This document shows positions 54,657 to 62,986 of a stretch of DNA of 64,000 bases, one piece after another (within the stretch, counting starts at the first letter, position 1; the number at the start of each line of letters is the position of its first letter). The translations under genes and the position numbers were made by a program. The stretch is from assembly GCA_903847205.1 (NCBI GenBank), contig CAINDA010000056.1:1-64000 (forward strand). The letters are read 5' to 3'. Below the pieces are notes generated by a model. The model did no database searches. It worked only from the letters and a program-made list of their open reading frames with translations, and was not told the origin of the DNA. The stretch comes from an uncultured Bacteroidota bacterium. GTDB lineage: Bacteria; Bacteroidota; Bacteroidia; 2-12-FULL-35-15.

Positions 54657-55583
54657 CTACTTTGCTTTAGCATCCACTATTACCGGTTTTCCTTTTTGTT
54701 TGAACGTGTATTTTGTTCCGTCCTGCCGGGTAAGTTCATCGTAATCAAAAGGAATAATTACTTTGTTAGAAGTATTGATAACGCCCCATTTGCCGTTCTT
54801 TTTTACAGGAGCATAGTCATTCAGAAATCCATAACTATAATCTGAAAGAGATCCATTCTCATCAAGAGCACCATCGTAATCAAGAGGAATAATTATTTTA
54901 CCTGATAAGTTGATAAAGCCAGCCTTTCCGCCTTTTGCGGTTAGGGCAAGATCGTTGGTTTCGGAGAATGGTTTTATTACATCATAAGTACAGGGTATTA
55001 TCCAGTTGTTTTTTAAATCGAGCAAACCCTGAAGGCCTGGATTTTCCTCCTGTGCAATCAAAACGCCTTTATATATATATTTAATATAAGGGAGTGTAAA
55101 CGGTATTAATATTTTCCCCTGCGCATCAATAACTCCATAGTGGTAGCTTTCATTATCCTGAAGTACAAAGCCTCCCTGCTTAATTGTATTATCAATCCAG
55201 CCGTACTTTGCCGGAAGAATTTCTTTTCCGGTACTATCCAGCAGGCCGTGCAAAGACTCTGTGTCAGTTATTTTTTTTTCAACAAAATAATATCCTTTTT
55301 CTTCGCGGTAGTCGTCAAATTGACAATGAACAACCTCCTGGCCTTTGTCATTTATAAATCCTATTTTATCTTTTGTGTCTTTCACATAAGTTAAACCTTG
55401 TGCTTTTAACTTAAAATCAATCTCTTTGTATTTTGGCTGTACAACCCACTTATCGTCTTCATCAACCAAACCATAAAGTTCTGTTTTTTCATCTTGCTTG
55501 CTGATTAAGGCTTGTGAAAAAAGATGAGTACCGCCTGTAAGAAGCATTGCAGCAGCCAATGTAATTTTGTTCGAAATTTTCAT
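54657..55583 (-). CDS. WG-repeat secreted protein
   Basis: I place the start at ATG 55583 (MKISNKITLAAAM), which gives a signal peptide ending HLFSQ; the frame extends back to 55691 with 36 unlikely residues. The 308-aa protein contains about seven WG repeats, e.g. GLVDEDDKWVVQPKYKEID, GFINDKGQEVVHCQFDDY and WGVINTSNKVIIPFDYDEL. WG repeats form open-ended beta solenoids of unknown function in Bacteroidota. It is probably periplasmic or surface-associated, and no enzymatic motif is present. Confidence 0.9.
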   Translation of the reverse strand: MKISNKITLAAAMLLTGGTHLFSQALISKQDEKTELYGLVDEDDKWVVQPKYKEIDFKLKAQGLTYVKDTKDKIGFINDKGQEVVHCQFDDYREEKGYYFVEKKITDTESLHGLLDSTGKEILPAKYGWIDNTIKQGGFVLQDNESYHYGVIDAQGKILIPFTLPYIKYIYKGVLIAQEENPGLQGLLDLKNNWIIPCTYDVIKPFSETNDLALTAKGGKAGFINLSGKIIIPLDYDGALDENGSLSDYSYGFLNDYAPVKKNGKWGVINTSNKVIIPFDYDELTRQDGTKYTFKQKGKPVIVDAKAK

Positions 55584-55969
55584 TTGATTATTTTTTGAAT
55601 TGATTGTTGAAGGCATCCGTTTTTTCTGCAGCTTGTCTCCAATTTGTGATGCAATATTAATACATTTATCAAACAGGCAGGAATTGTTCAAGGGAATTAT
55701 TTGACGGTTCTTGTTTCTCCAGGCTATGATGTTGCGGTTTTGTAAACTTGCTAATCTTCGGCAAGATGCCGGTTAAAAAAAGCGGAGCGGGACGCTCCGC
55801 TTAGCGCTATTTTTTATATGCTGCGCTGAACAGGGGCAAGATGCCGCTTAACGCTATTTATTTTTTAACACGCTTCGCAGAACGGGGATTAAACAAAATG
55901 AAGCATGATGCTGAGTCCAGCAAGTCTCTTTAAAATCAATATCTCTGCTCTTTTAAGCAATGTTCTTAA
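55584..55969. other. Intergenic region with repeated short text
   Basis: The segment between the WG gene start and the downstream lipoprotein gene holds a strong hairpin terminator at about 55774-55802. It also holds a second copy of similar text (gcaagatgccgcttaacgct, tttaacacgcttcgcag, about 55830-55880). No ORF is supported. Confidence 0.5.
55774..55802 (-). terminator. Intrinsic terminator downstream of lipoprotein gene
   Basis: Read on the minus strand: stem AAGCGGAGCG, loop TCC, CGCTCCGCTT, followed by a run of T. The 10-bp arms are at 55780-55789 and 55793-55802. It lies about 170 bp past the stop of the gene at 55970-56599. Confidence 0.75.
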
Positions 55970-56599
55970 TTATTTAATTTTCAATTTTGTTAACCCACCT
56001 CCTTTGTCCTCGCAATAGTCACCTGACCAAATATATGGCTTTCCATTATTTTTGATTTTGTAAACACTATACTTCCATTCCATTTTTAACATCTTACCAT
56101 TTGACTTTTGAACTTTTAAAGTATAATAATGATAACGCATAAATAATGGCTGACCACTTAAAATGTGCCAGCCATGCCAATAAGGAAAAATTGCCACAGC
56201 CGATTTAAAGGATACTTTATCTGTTTTGATATAATTTATTTTGCAATCATAATTGCAATTTTTCTCAGTACTGTCAATTTCCCCTAAAATAAAAGCTTTA
56301 CCCATTTGATCAGAGAGCAGAACTAAATTATTTTTTTCAGTAATTGTTAGAATTACAGGCCTTTTAATTGGACTGTAAGCATCGAATTTACTTGTAATTT
56401 CAGGGCCGCCGTTTGGTGCATTATTCTTTTGAATCCTAATTTCAATGTTACCAATATTACTTGCCTTCTCATAATTATTTCCACCATCAAAACTTACTTT
56501 TATACCTTGTATTGGTACGTATGTACGATACGTTTTGCAAGAAATCATTATTAAGGGGAACAAAAAAAATATTACCCATTTCTTTAGCATTTTGTTCAT
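55970..56599 (-). CDS. Hypothetical lipoprotein
   Basis: The protein (209 aa) has a lipoprotein signal peptide (MISC, about Cys21), then a beta-rich domain. Aromatic-rich text AIFPYWHGWHILSGQPLF (about 137-154) and a C-terminal CEDKGGG are conspicuous. Cysteines at NCNYDCKINY may form a disulfide. I recognise no family. It stands between the T9SS type B gene (66 bp upstream) and the terminator region. Confidence 0.6.
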   Translation of the reverse strand: MNKMLKKWVIFFLFPLIMISCKTYRTYVPIQGIKVSFDGGNNYEKASNIGNIEIRIQKNNAPNGGPEITSKFDAYSPIKRPVILTITEKNNLVLLSDQMGKAFILGEIDSTEKNCNYDCKINYIKTDKVSFKSAVAIFPYWHGWHILSGQPLFMRYHYYTLKVQKSNGKMLKMEWKYSVYKIKNNGKPYIWSGDYCEDKGGGLTKLKIK

Positions 56600-56665
56600 T
56601 AGAATATTTTTGTGTTTACCTATTATGTAAGTAATATATTAACACCAACAAGGGAAGAAAAAAAC

Positions 56666-59600
56666 TTACCGAATCAGTGATATATTTCCTTTCCTGATTA
56701 TTTTTTCTCCGCCGGTATTAAGGGCAGTTATATAATAAGCCAGCACACCTGAATCCACAAGGCTGCCATTGAAGGTGCCGTCCCATCCTTTGGCAGGATC
56801 AGTACTTTCAAATACTTTTTCGCCCCAGCGGTCGTAGATTACAAAGTGAAATTCTGTAACACAGTTTTTCCAGCCTTGCATCGTGAACACATCATTATGC
56901 CCGTCGTTATTGGGTGAAAAAGCATTGGGTAAAACAATTTGTGCAATTGCATCGCAGGGGTTTTCTACTGTAAGCCTTATGCAGGCACTGTCGGTACAGC
57001 CGTTGTTGTTAGTTACCGTAACACAATAATAGGTGGATGAAGAAGGGGAAGCTATTGGATTGGCGCAATTAATACAGCTTAAGCCATTTGTAGGAAACCA
57101 GCTGTATGTACCGCCCCCGCTTGCATTGAGATGTGCAGAATCTCCGGAAACAATAACGGTATTTGTTCCTGCATGGGCTGTGGGAGTATTGTTGACCGCT
57201 ATATTGATGAAGACTGTATCTGAACAGGGGCCGTTTGAAACAATAACAGAATCAATGCTATTACTTAAAGGACTTATTATTATAGAAGGGGTTGTTTCTC
57301 CTGTATTCCAAAGATAAGTTGCACCGCCTGATGCTGTGAGCGCTGTATTATTTCCTTTACAAATTACTGCATTACCCGTTATGCTTGCAATTGGATAAGT
57401 ATTTACTGCAACCGTGTGCGAGGCAGTATCTGTACATCCTGAAGCATTAGTAACTGTTATACCATAAGTTGTTGCTGCTATCGGTGCAACTGAAATTGAT
57501 GAGCTGTTTGCTCCTGTATTCCAATTGAATAATGTACCTCCGCCGGCGGTTAGTATAGTGCTCTGCCCAATACAAATAGTATTATTTCCGTTTATCACCG
57601 CTATAGGGGAAGTATTAACGGTAACTATTTGTGAAGCCGTATCAGAACATCCTGAACTGTTAGTAACAATAACTGTATAGGGAGTTGAAGCCATTGGAGC
57701 AACAATAATTGCTGCCGATGCTGCTCCTGTGTTCCAACTATAAGTACCGCTGCCGGAGGCAGTAAGTATTGTATTCTGTCCGCTGCAAATAATGCTGCTG
57801 CCGCTTATGGCCGCAATAGGCGGAACATTTACATTGATTGTTACCCTTGCAGTATCACTGCATCCGTTGTTACTTACAATTACACTATAGATGCTATCGC
57901 TTATAGGACTTACTGTAACAGCATTTGAAACAGCATTTGTATTCCAAAGATATGACCCTCCGCCTGAAGCTGTAAGTGTTGTGTTTTGTCCTTTACAAAT
58001 TACTGCAGTGCCCGTAATTAATGCGGTTGGGGGCGGAGTGACGCTCACAGTTACCATTAAGGTATCGGCTGTTAATGCTGCGTCTTTAACAATAACTTGG
58101 TAATTACCTGCACAAAGTCCGGTAGCTGTTTGTGTGGTTTGTATTGGTGTTGTGTTCCATGAATAAGTAAAAGGGCTGGTACCGCTTGTTGGTGTTGCAG
58201 TTGCTGTGCCCGTATATGCTCCTGTACAAACTGAAGTGGAAGTAACGTTCACTATCAAAACATTTCTGCATGTAAATTTAGCTGTAAAAATATTTTCATG
58301 TGAGGCAGAAGGTAATGTTATTGAACCTATATTCATACTTCCAAGATAGTCACCTGTTACGTATGCATTGCCTGAAGTGTCTACTGCTACAGAACTAACA
58401 TCATCTCCTCCACTTGCTAATGTTGTACCACAGAGAACATTACCTGTTGAATCAAATTTTACAATAAACATAGCGTCAGTTCCTCCTGATGGAAAAGGTA
58501 GATTAAAAGAACCAAAATTAATTGCATAATTAGAAGTTGTTGAAAATCCACCAGTCAAATAAACATTATTGGAAATATCCGTGGTTACACTATAGCCATT
58601 GTCGTAACTTATTCCTCCTGCGGTTTTTACCCAGAGAGCATTTCCAGCAGAATCATATTTTACAATAAAAATATCAGGATCATTTGTAGTATGAGTTATA
58701 GTATAACTTCCGAAAGTAACAGTAGGAGAAAAATATCCTCCAGTTATGTAAACATTACCTGTTTTATCTGTTGCTACTGCGTAAGCCCAATCCTGATTTG
58801 TTCCTCCAGCACCCTTAGCCCAAAGAACATTTCCAGTAGAATCATATTTTGTAAAAAAAATATTTGTCCCCGTTGCTGAGAGATTTGTAAGAGTATATGT
58901 TCCGAATGTGATAGAAACAGAAGCAAAAACTCCGTCAATGTAAACGTTACCGGCATTATCTGTCGCAATACCATAACTCAAATCAGTTTTTGCTCCTCCT
59001 GCGCTTTTAGCCCAAAGAACATTTCCATTAGAATCATATTTGACAATAAAAATATCTGTACTACCTGAACATGCAAGAGTGATGTTTCCAAAAGTAGCAG
59101 ATGATATACCAAAATAGCCTGTTACATAAACATTGCCGGCTCCATCGGTTGTAATATTTTTTCCCCAAGCCTGATCGGAACTTGACACTACCGCGCTCTT
59201 TGCCCAAAGCGCAGTTCCTGCTGAATTATATTTAACAAGAAAGAAATTCCAGCCACTACTAGAATTGTTTAAAATCTGTGACCCAAAAGTAAGAGAAGGT
59301 GAAGCAAACTGACCAGTTATATATACATTGCCCAAATCGTCAGTAGTTATACCATTGCCATCTGCGTTAACAGTTCCGCTTGCACTTGTTGCCCAAAGTA
59401 TATTGCCCCCTGAATTATATTTAACAAGATAAACATTGTCTCCACCGGTGCTCGTAAGTGTATAAGTTCCGAAAGTGATTGTTGGAGAAGAAAAGGATCC
59501 TGTTATATATACATTTCCTAAATTATCAATAGCTACACCATTTCCTTCAGCAAGTCCGTTACAATTGCCATTTTTTGCCCATAGCCAATGTTGTGAAAAA

Positions 59601-59704
59601 GCCTGCGTATTGATGCCAAGCAAAAGACTAATACCAAAAACAAACCTGCTGAATTTTAATTTCAACAATTGAAAGGTTAATTGTTTTTGAACTATAACTT
59701 TCAA
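56666..59704 (-). CDS. SBBP-repeat/Ig-like T9SS type B surface protein
   Basis: The protein is about 1012 aa if it starts at TTG 59704 (signal peptide ending NTQAFSQ); the frame extends to an ATG at 59800 but then lacks a signal-like start, so the 5' end is uncertain. N-terminal SBBP-type repeats of about 55 residues (NVYITGxFxxPxxTFG...KYDSxGNVLWAK) occupy about 40-480. A SprB-like segment (TGTATATPTSGTSPFTYSW) and five Ig-like repeats (PIAxISG...ICxGQNTxLTASGG) follow. The last 90 residues are a gliding-motility-associated C-terminal domain (VLPNAFSPNNDGHNDVF, YDRWGEKVFES, GWDG), the type B sorting signal. It is predicted to be a large surface adhesin or scaffold exported by T9SS. No enzymatic motif is present. 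Confidence 0.9.
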   Translation of the reverse strand: MKVIVQKQLTFQLLKLKFSRFVFGISLLLGINTQAFSQHWLWAKNGNCNGLAEGNGVAIDNLGNVYITGSFSSPTITFGTYTLTSTGGDNVYLVKYNSGGNILWATSASGTVNADGNGITTDDLGNVYITGQFASPSLTFGSQILNNSSSGWNFFLVKYNSAGTALWAKSAVVSSSDQAWGKNITTDGAGNVYVTGYFGISSATFGNITLACSGSTDIFIVKYDSNGNVLWAKSAGGAKTDLSYGIATDNAGNVYIDGVFASVSITFGTYTLTNLSATGTNIFFTKYDSTGNVLWAKGAGGTNQDWAYAVATDKTGNVYITGGYFSPTVTFGSYTITHTTNDPDIFIVKYDSAGNALWVKTAGGISYDNGYSVTTDISNNVYLTGGFSTTSNYAINFGSFNLPFPSGGTDAMFIVKFDSTGNVLCGTTLASGGDDVSSVAVDTSGNAYVTGDYLGSMNIGSITLPSASHENIFTAKFTCRNVLIVNVTSTSVCTGAYTGTATATPTSGTSPFTYSWNTTPIQTTQTATGLCAGNYQVIVKDAALTADTLMVTVSVTPPPTALITGTAVICKGQNTTLTASGGGSYLWNTNAVSNAVTVSPISDSIYSVIVSNNGCSDTARVTINVNVPPIAAISGSSIICSGQNTILTASGSGTYSWNTGAASAAIIVAPMASTPYTVIVTNSSGCSDTASQIVTVNTSPIAVINGNNTICIGQSTILTAGGGTLFNWNTGANSSSISVAPIAATTYGITVTNASGCTDTASHTVAVNTYPIASITGNAVICKGNNTALTASGGATYLWNTGETTPSIIISPLSNSIDSVIVSNGPCSDTVFINIAVNNTPTAHAGTNTVIVSGDSAHLNASGGGTYSWFPTNGLSCINCANPIASPSSSTYYCVTVTNNNGCTDSACIRLTVENPCDAIAQIVLPNAFSPNNDGHNDVFTMQGWKNCVTEFHFVIYDRWGEKVFESTDPAKGWDGTFNGSLVDSGVLAYYITALNTGGEKIIRKGNISLIR

Positions 59705-59914
59705 AATGGGAGGTATGTATATTGATGAATTACTCTTTCTGCAAAGATACCTTATAAATATAAATACCTGTCCTTTATATCCCCCGCTTTCCACCTCCAA
59801 AAAAATAATTTTTAAACAGCCAATAATAAAATAACAAATTCTTCGTCTATTTGCAATACATCAATAAAATCATATTCATTAATTTACATACCTAACCTTT
59901 AAACCAAAACATAA

Positions 59915-60556
59915 ATGGCAGCATATTCGAAAGCCGTTATTTTGCAGATAATTGCAAAACAGAAACCAGGCAAACGCATCCTACAGTTTATCGAACATGC
60001 TTTTGGTGTTCATACATCGCTTACAAGTCCTGCTCCAAATGGCAATCCTAATTTTATTGGGCAGGTATGGTCGGTATCACTGGCTCAGTTTCTATCAGAT
60101 TTAAATGCCTTGGATGAATCGCAGAGCGGCCTGCATCTTAATCCGCCTAAAAGTACCGCTGCTCAGAGAAACGGATTAAAAAAAACTGTTGCAAAGCAGT
60201 TGAAACTAATAATGAGTGATGTTCAGAAAGCAGCAGATCTTTTGCCGGCTAAGGCTAAGGTAATTATAGAGAGTGCGGGTTTTGCTGTGAAAAAGCCAAG
60301 TTCTCCAAAGAAAAATATCGGCGTAAGAAATACCAATAAATCGGGCACAATAGTTATTGCTGCTGCTGAAGCCGGGTATCATGAATGGTCTCAGAAAAAT
60401 GCTGACGGAAGCTGGCTTGAATTGAGAGCCAGTACCCGCAGAAAAAAAACAGTAAAAAACTTACCTCAAGGCAGTTCTCAAATATTCCGCAGCGCCCCTA
60501 TTCTTTCTACCGAAGATGGAGTATGGACAGAATACCCTCCTATTATTATTACTTAA
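59915..60556 (+). CDS. Orphan 213-aa protein with fibronectin-like C-terminus
   Basis: The protein has no signal peptide. Its N-terminal half is helical and basic (about 1-125, e.g. QLKLIMSDVQKAADLLP). A Pro/Lys linker (about 125-138) leads to a small beta domain (about 140-213, SGTIVIAAAEAGYHEWSQ and SWLELRASTRRKKTVKNL), which looks fibronectin-type-III-like. I cannot assign a function. It is followed after 86 bp by a long 21-bp-monomer repeat array. The other orphan gene of this window (1930-2922) also adjoins a repeat array, but their sequences are not obviously related. Confidence 0.65.
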   Translation: MAAYSKAVILQIIAKQKPGKRILQFIEHAFGVHTSLTSPAPNGNPNFIGQVWSVSLAQFLSDLNALDESQSGLHLNPPKSTAAQRNGLKKTVAKQLKLIMSDVQKAADLLPAKAKVIIESAGFAVKKPSSPKKNIGVRNTNKSGTIVIAAAEAGYHEWSQKNADGSWLELRASTRRKKTVKNLPQGSSQIFRSAPILSTEDGVWTEYPPIIIT

Positions 60557-60642
60557 AAGTAATTGGTTAATGATTCATTAGTCATTTGGCATTGATCCAT
60601 TGCTTATTGGTCATTGGTTTATTGACATAAGTATTTAGCAAA

Positions 60643-61230
60643 AAGAACCTCCGCTTGTTTACTAAGAATGCAATCTCCCAAACAAAGTACCTCTGCTTCA
60701 TTAAGAAGAACCTCCGCTTGTTTAGTTAGAATATAAGCTCTCAAACTAAGAATCTCTGCTCCGCTGAGAAGAACCTGTGATCAATTGCTAAGAAAGCAAT
60801 CTAACAGACAAAGAACCTGTGCTTCGCTGAGAAGAACCTGTGATCACTTACTAAGAAAGAAAGCTAACAGATAAAGAACCTGTGCTTCGCTGAGAAGAAC
60901 CTGTGATCGCTTACTAAGAAAGCAATCTCACAGACAAAGAACCTGTGATCCGTTAAGAAGAACCTGTGATCGCTTACTAAGAAAGCAATCTCACAGACAA
61001 AGAACCTGTGATCCGTTAAGAAGAACCTGTGATCGCTTACTAAGAAAGAAATCTCACAGACAAAGAACCTGTGATTCGCTAAGAAGAACCTGTGATCTCT
61101 TAGTATGAAAGAAATCTCTCAGGCAAAGAACCTGTGATCCGTGAAGAAGAACCTGTGATCGCTGACTAAGAATGCAAGCTCTCAGACAAATAACCTGCGA
61201 TCTCTTACTAAGAAAGCAGGCTCTCAGTTC
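60643..61230. repeat. 28 x 21-bp tandem array with a 63-bp higher-order pattern
   Basis: Exactly 28 monomers of 21 bp fill 588 bp. Three monomer types alternate: A (AAGAACCTGTGATCGCTTAC and a T), B (AAGAAAGCAATCTCACAGAC and an A) and C (AAGAACCTGTGATCCGTTAA and a G). The order ABC holds through the first 26 monomers, giving a 63-bp unit; an A-like monomer then sits in a C slot, and a B ends the array. The edge monomers are the most diverged and the centre (60895-61062) is almost identical, as expected from unequal crossing-over. Eleven GATC tetramers lie at the same offset in A and C monomers. Stop codons interrupt the forward frames I checked, so it is not a gene. Confidence 0.95.
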
Positions 61231-61325
61231 AAATCATCCTGCTGAAATTTCTTCCCGTTTCTGCTTCGACGCAGAACACGCAATAACAGCAGGATTAATA
61301 ATATTTGATTAATAAACCAAAACTA

Positions 61326-61363
61326 AAAACGCCCAGCCTGCATAATACAGGATGGGCGTTTTA
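61326..61363 (-). terminator. Intrinsic terminator of metK
   Basis: AAAACGCCCAGCCTG pairs with CAGGATGGGCGTTTT (one mismatch) across a 7-nt loop. Read on the minus strand it ends in a run of T. It starts 16 bp past the metK stop. Confidence 0.85.
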
Positions 61364-61378
61364 AATTCTTTAAATGAA

Positions 61379-62632
61379 TTATTTTATTTTAAAAGCTGCT
61401 TTCACTTTAGCAACATAATCTAATTTTTCCCAAGTAAATAATTCAACTTTTACTTTCTTTTGTTTGCCGTCAGGCAGTGTAAAAGTTTTAGTCACCACTT
61501 CGTTTTTACGTCCCATGTGGCCGTATGCAGCAGTTTCGCTGTAAATAGGATTGCGAAGTTTTAAACGCTGCTCGATAAAGTAAGGACGCATATCAAAAAT
61601 AGCTTCTACCATTTTTGAAATTTCGCCGTCGTTCATTTTAACTTTAGCAGTGCCGTAAGTATTTACGTAAATGCCCATCGGCTTTGCAACACCAATTGCA
61701 TACGATACCTGAACCAATACTTCGGAGCAAACACCTGCTGCAACTAAATTTTTTGCAATGTGGCGTGTAGCATACGCTGCAGAACGGTCAACTTTCGAAG
61801 GATCTTTACCCGAGAAAGCTCCTCCGCCGTGAGCGCCTTTTCCGCCGTAAGTATCAACAATAATTTTACGTCCGGTTAAACCTGAATCGCCGTGAGGCCC
61901 TCCAATAACAAATTTACCTGTTGGGTTAATATGATATTGTATTTTGTCGTTAAACAAATGAGCAAACTTTTTGTATTTGGTTTTTACGCGCGGAATTAAA
62001 ATTGAAACGATATCGCTTTTAATTTTCGCTAACATTTTTGCTTCTGCATCAAAATCATCATGCTGTGTAGAAACTACAATAGCATCAATACGTACAGGAA
62101 CATTGTTATCATCATACTCCAATGTTACCTGAGATTTTGCATCAGGGCGGAGATATTTAATCTGTTTGTTTTCTCTGCGGATAGCCGCAAGTTCAATTAA
62201 AATTTTATGAGCCAAATCCAATGCTAATGGCATATAATCATCAGTTTCGTTTGTTGCGTAGCCAAACATCATTCCCTGGTCGCCTGCACCCTGCTCTTCT
62301 TTTTTCTTTTTATCAACTCCCTGGTTAATATCAGCCGACTGCTCATGAATAGCCGAAAGCACACCGCATGAGTTTGCTTCGAACATATATTCGCTTTTGG
62401 TGTAACCGATTTTTTTAATCACATCACGTGCTATGGTTTGAACATCTAAATATGCTTTCGATTTTACTTCACCTGCAAGAAATACCTGCCCGGTTGTTAC
62501 CAATGTTTCGCATGCTACTTTCGACTGAGGGTCAAATGCCAGAAAATTATCAATTAAAGCGTCAGAAATCTGATCAGCTACTTTGTCTGGGTGTCCTTCC
62601 GACACCGATTCGGATGTAAATAAGTATGACAT
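61379..62632 (-). CDS. metK: S-adenosylmethionine synthetase
   Basis: MetK makes S-adenosylmethionine from methionine and ATP. The 417-aa protein carries all the usual signatures: [18 protein letters not shown] (about 11-28), [12 protein letters not shown] (about 114-125), and [20 protein letters not shown] (about 268-287), which provide the ATP, Mg and phosphate ligands. It is cytoplasmic and a housekeeping enzyme that feeds the several SAM-dependent methyltransferases in this window. A strong Bacteroidota-type promoter lies upstream; no SAM riboswitch was recognised. A terminator follows. Confidence 0.97.
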   Translation of the reverse strand: MSYLFTSESVSEGHPDKVADQISDALIDNFLAFDPQSKVACETLVTTGQVFLAGEVKSKAYLDVQTIARDVIKKIGYTKSEYMFEANSCGVLSAIHEQSADINQGVDKKKKEEQGAGDQGMMFGYATNETDDYMPLALDLAHKILIELAAIRRENKQIKYLRPDAKSQVTLEYDDNNVPVRIDAIVVSTQHDDFDAEAKMLAKIKSDIVSILIPRVKTKYKKFAHLFNDKIQYHINPTGKFVIGGPHGDSGLTGRKIIVDTYGGKGAHGGGAFSGKDPSKVDRSAAYATRHIAKNLVAAGVCSEVLVQVSYAIGVAKPMGIYVNTYGTAKVKMNDGEISKMVEAIFDMRPYFIEQRLKLRNPIYSETAAYGHMGRKNEVVTKTFTLPDGKQKKVKVELFTWEKLDYVAKVKAAFKIK

Positions 62633-62667
62633 GAATTTTTGTTTTTTTAGTTTAAAATTAACGGGCG

Positions 62668-62697
62668 CTAAAGTACATAAAATGTATTAAGTACAAA
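62668..62697 (-). promoter_or_regulatory. Predicted metK promoter
   Basis: On the minus strand TTTG (62697-62694) and TACTTTAG (62675-62668) are separated by 18 bp, close to the Bacteroidota consensus TTTG-N19-TAnnTTTG. The -7 box lies about 36 bp before the metK start. The -33 box lies inside one arm of the 30-bp inverted repeat described separately. Confidence 0.6.
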
Positions 62698-62942
62698 GTA
62701 TTATGTATTAAGTATTATGTTTTGAGAATTAAGTATTGAGTAGTATGTATTAAGAAACTATTCAAAGTTTACTTAAAAAATTACTAGTCAGTCTCCCCTC
62801 TTTTCTCAACTCCGCTCGAAATGACACCGCCAAAGTCATTTCGAGCGGAGTTGAGAAAGCGCGCCGGGATAAAATATTGATTTTGAATAAAATCCCCCCC
62901 CCCCTGCAAAGTACATAATACTTAATACATACTACTTTGTAC
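62691..62942. repeat. Nested inverted-repeat region between metK and plsC-like gene
   Basis: The outer arms are 62691-62720 and 62913-62942, with 29 of 30 bases complementary. Inside sits a perfect 24-bp inverted repeat: TTTCTCAACTCCGCTCGAAA plus TGAC at 62802-62825 and its complement at 62835-62858, with a 9-nt loop. A run of eleven C (62894-62904) follows. The interior between 62700 and 62760 is made of degenerate TATTAAGTAT-like units. The whole looks like a small non-autonomous element or a decayed insertion between divergent genes. Confidence 0.8.
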
Positions 62943-62986
62943 TTCATACCCATTTTTTTTACTAAATTTCCATCAAAAATTAAACA

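Noticed and set aside
60643-61230. CRISPR array or repeat protein gene
   Set aside because: All monomers are 21 bp and related, with no unique spacers. Stop codons (near 60736, 60872 and 61106) break the best forward frame.
62633-62986. SAM riboswitch upstream of metK
   Set aside because: The leader between the predicted start of transcription and the metK start is only about 30 nt, too short for a known SAM aptamer, and no pseudoknot or kink-turn pattern is visible.
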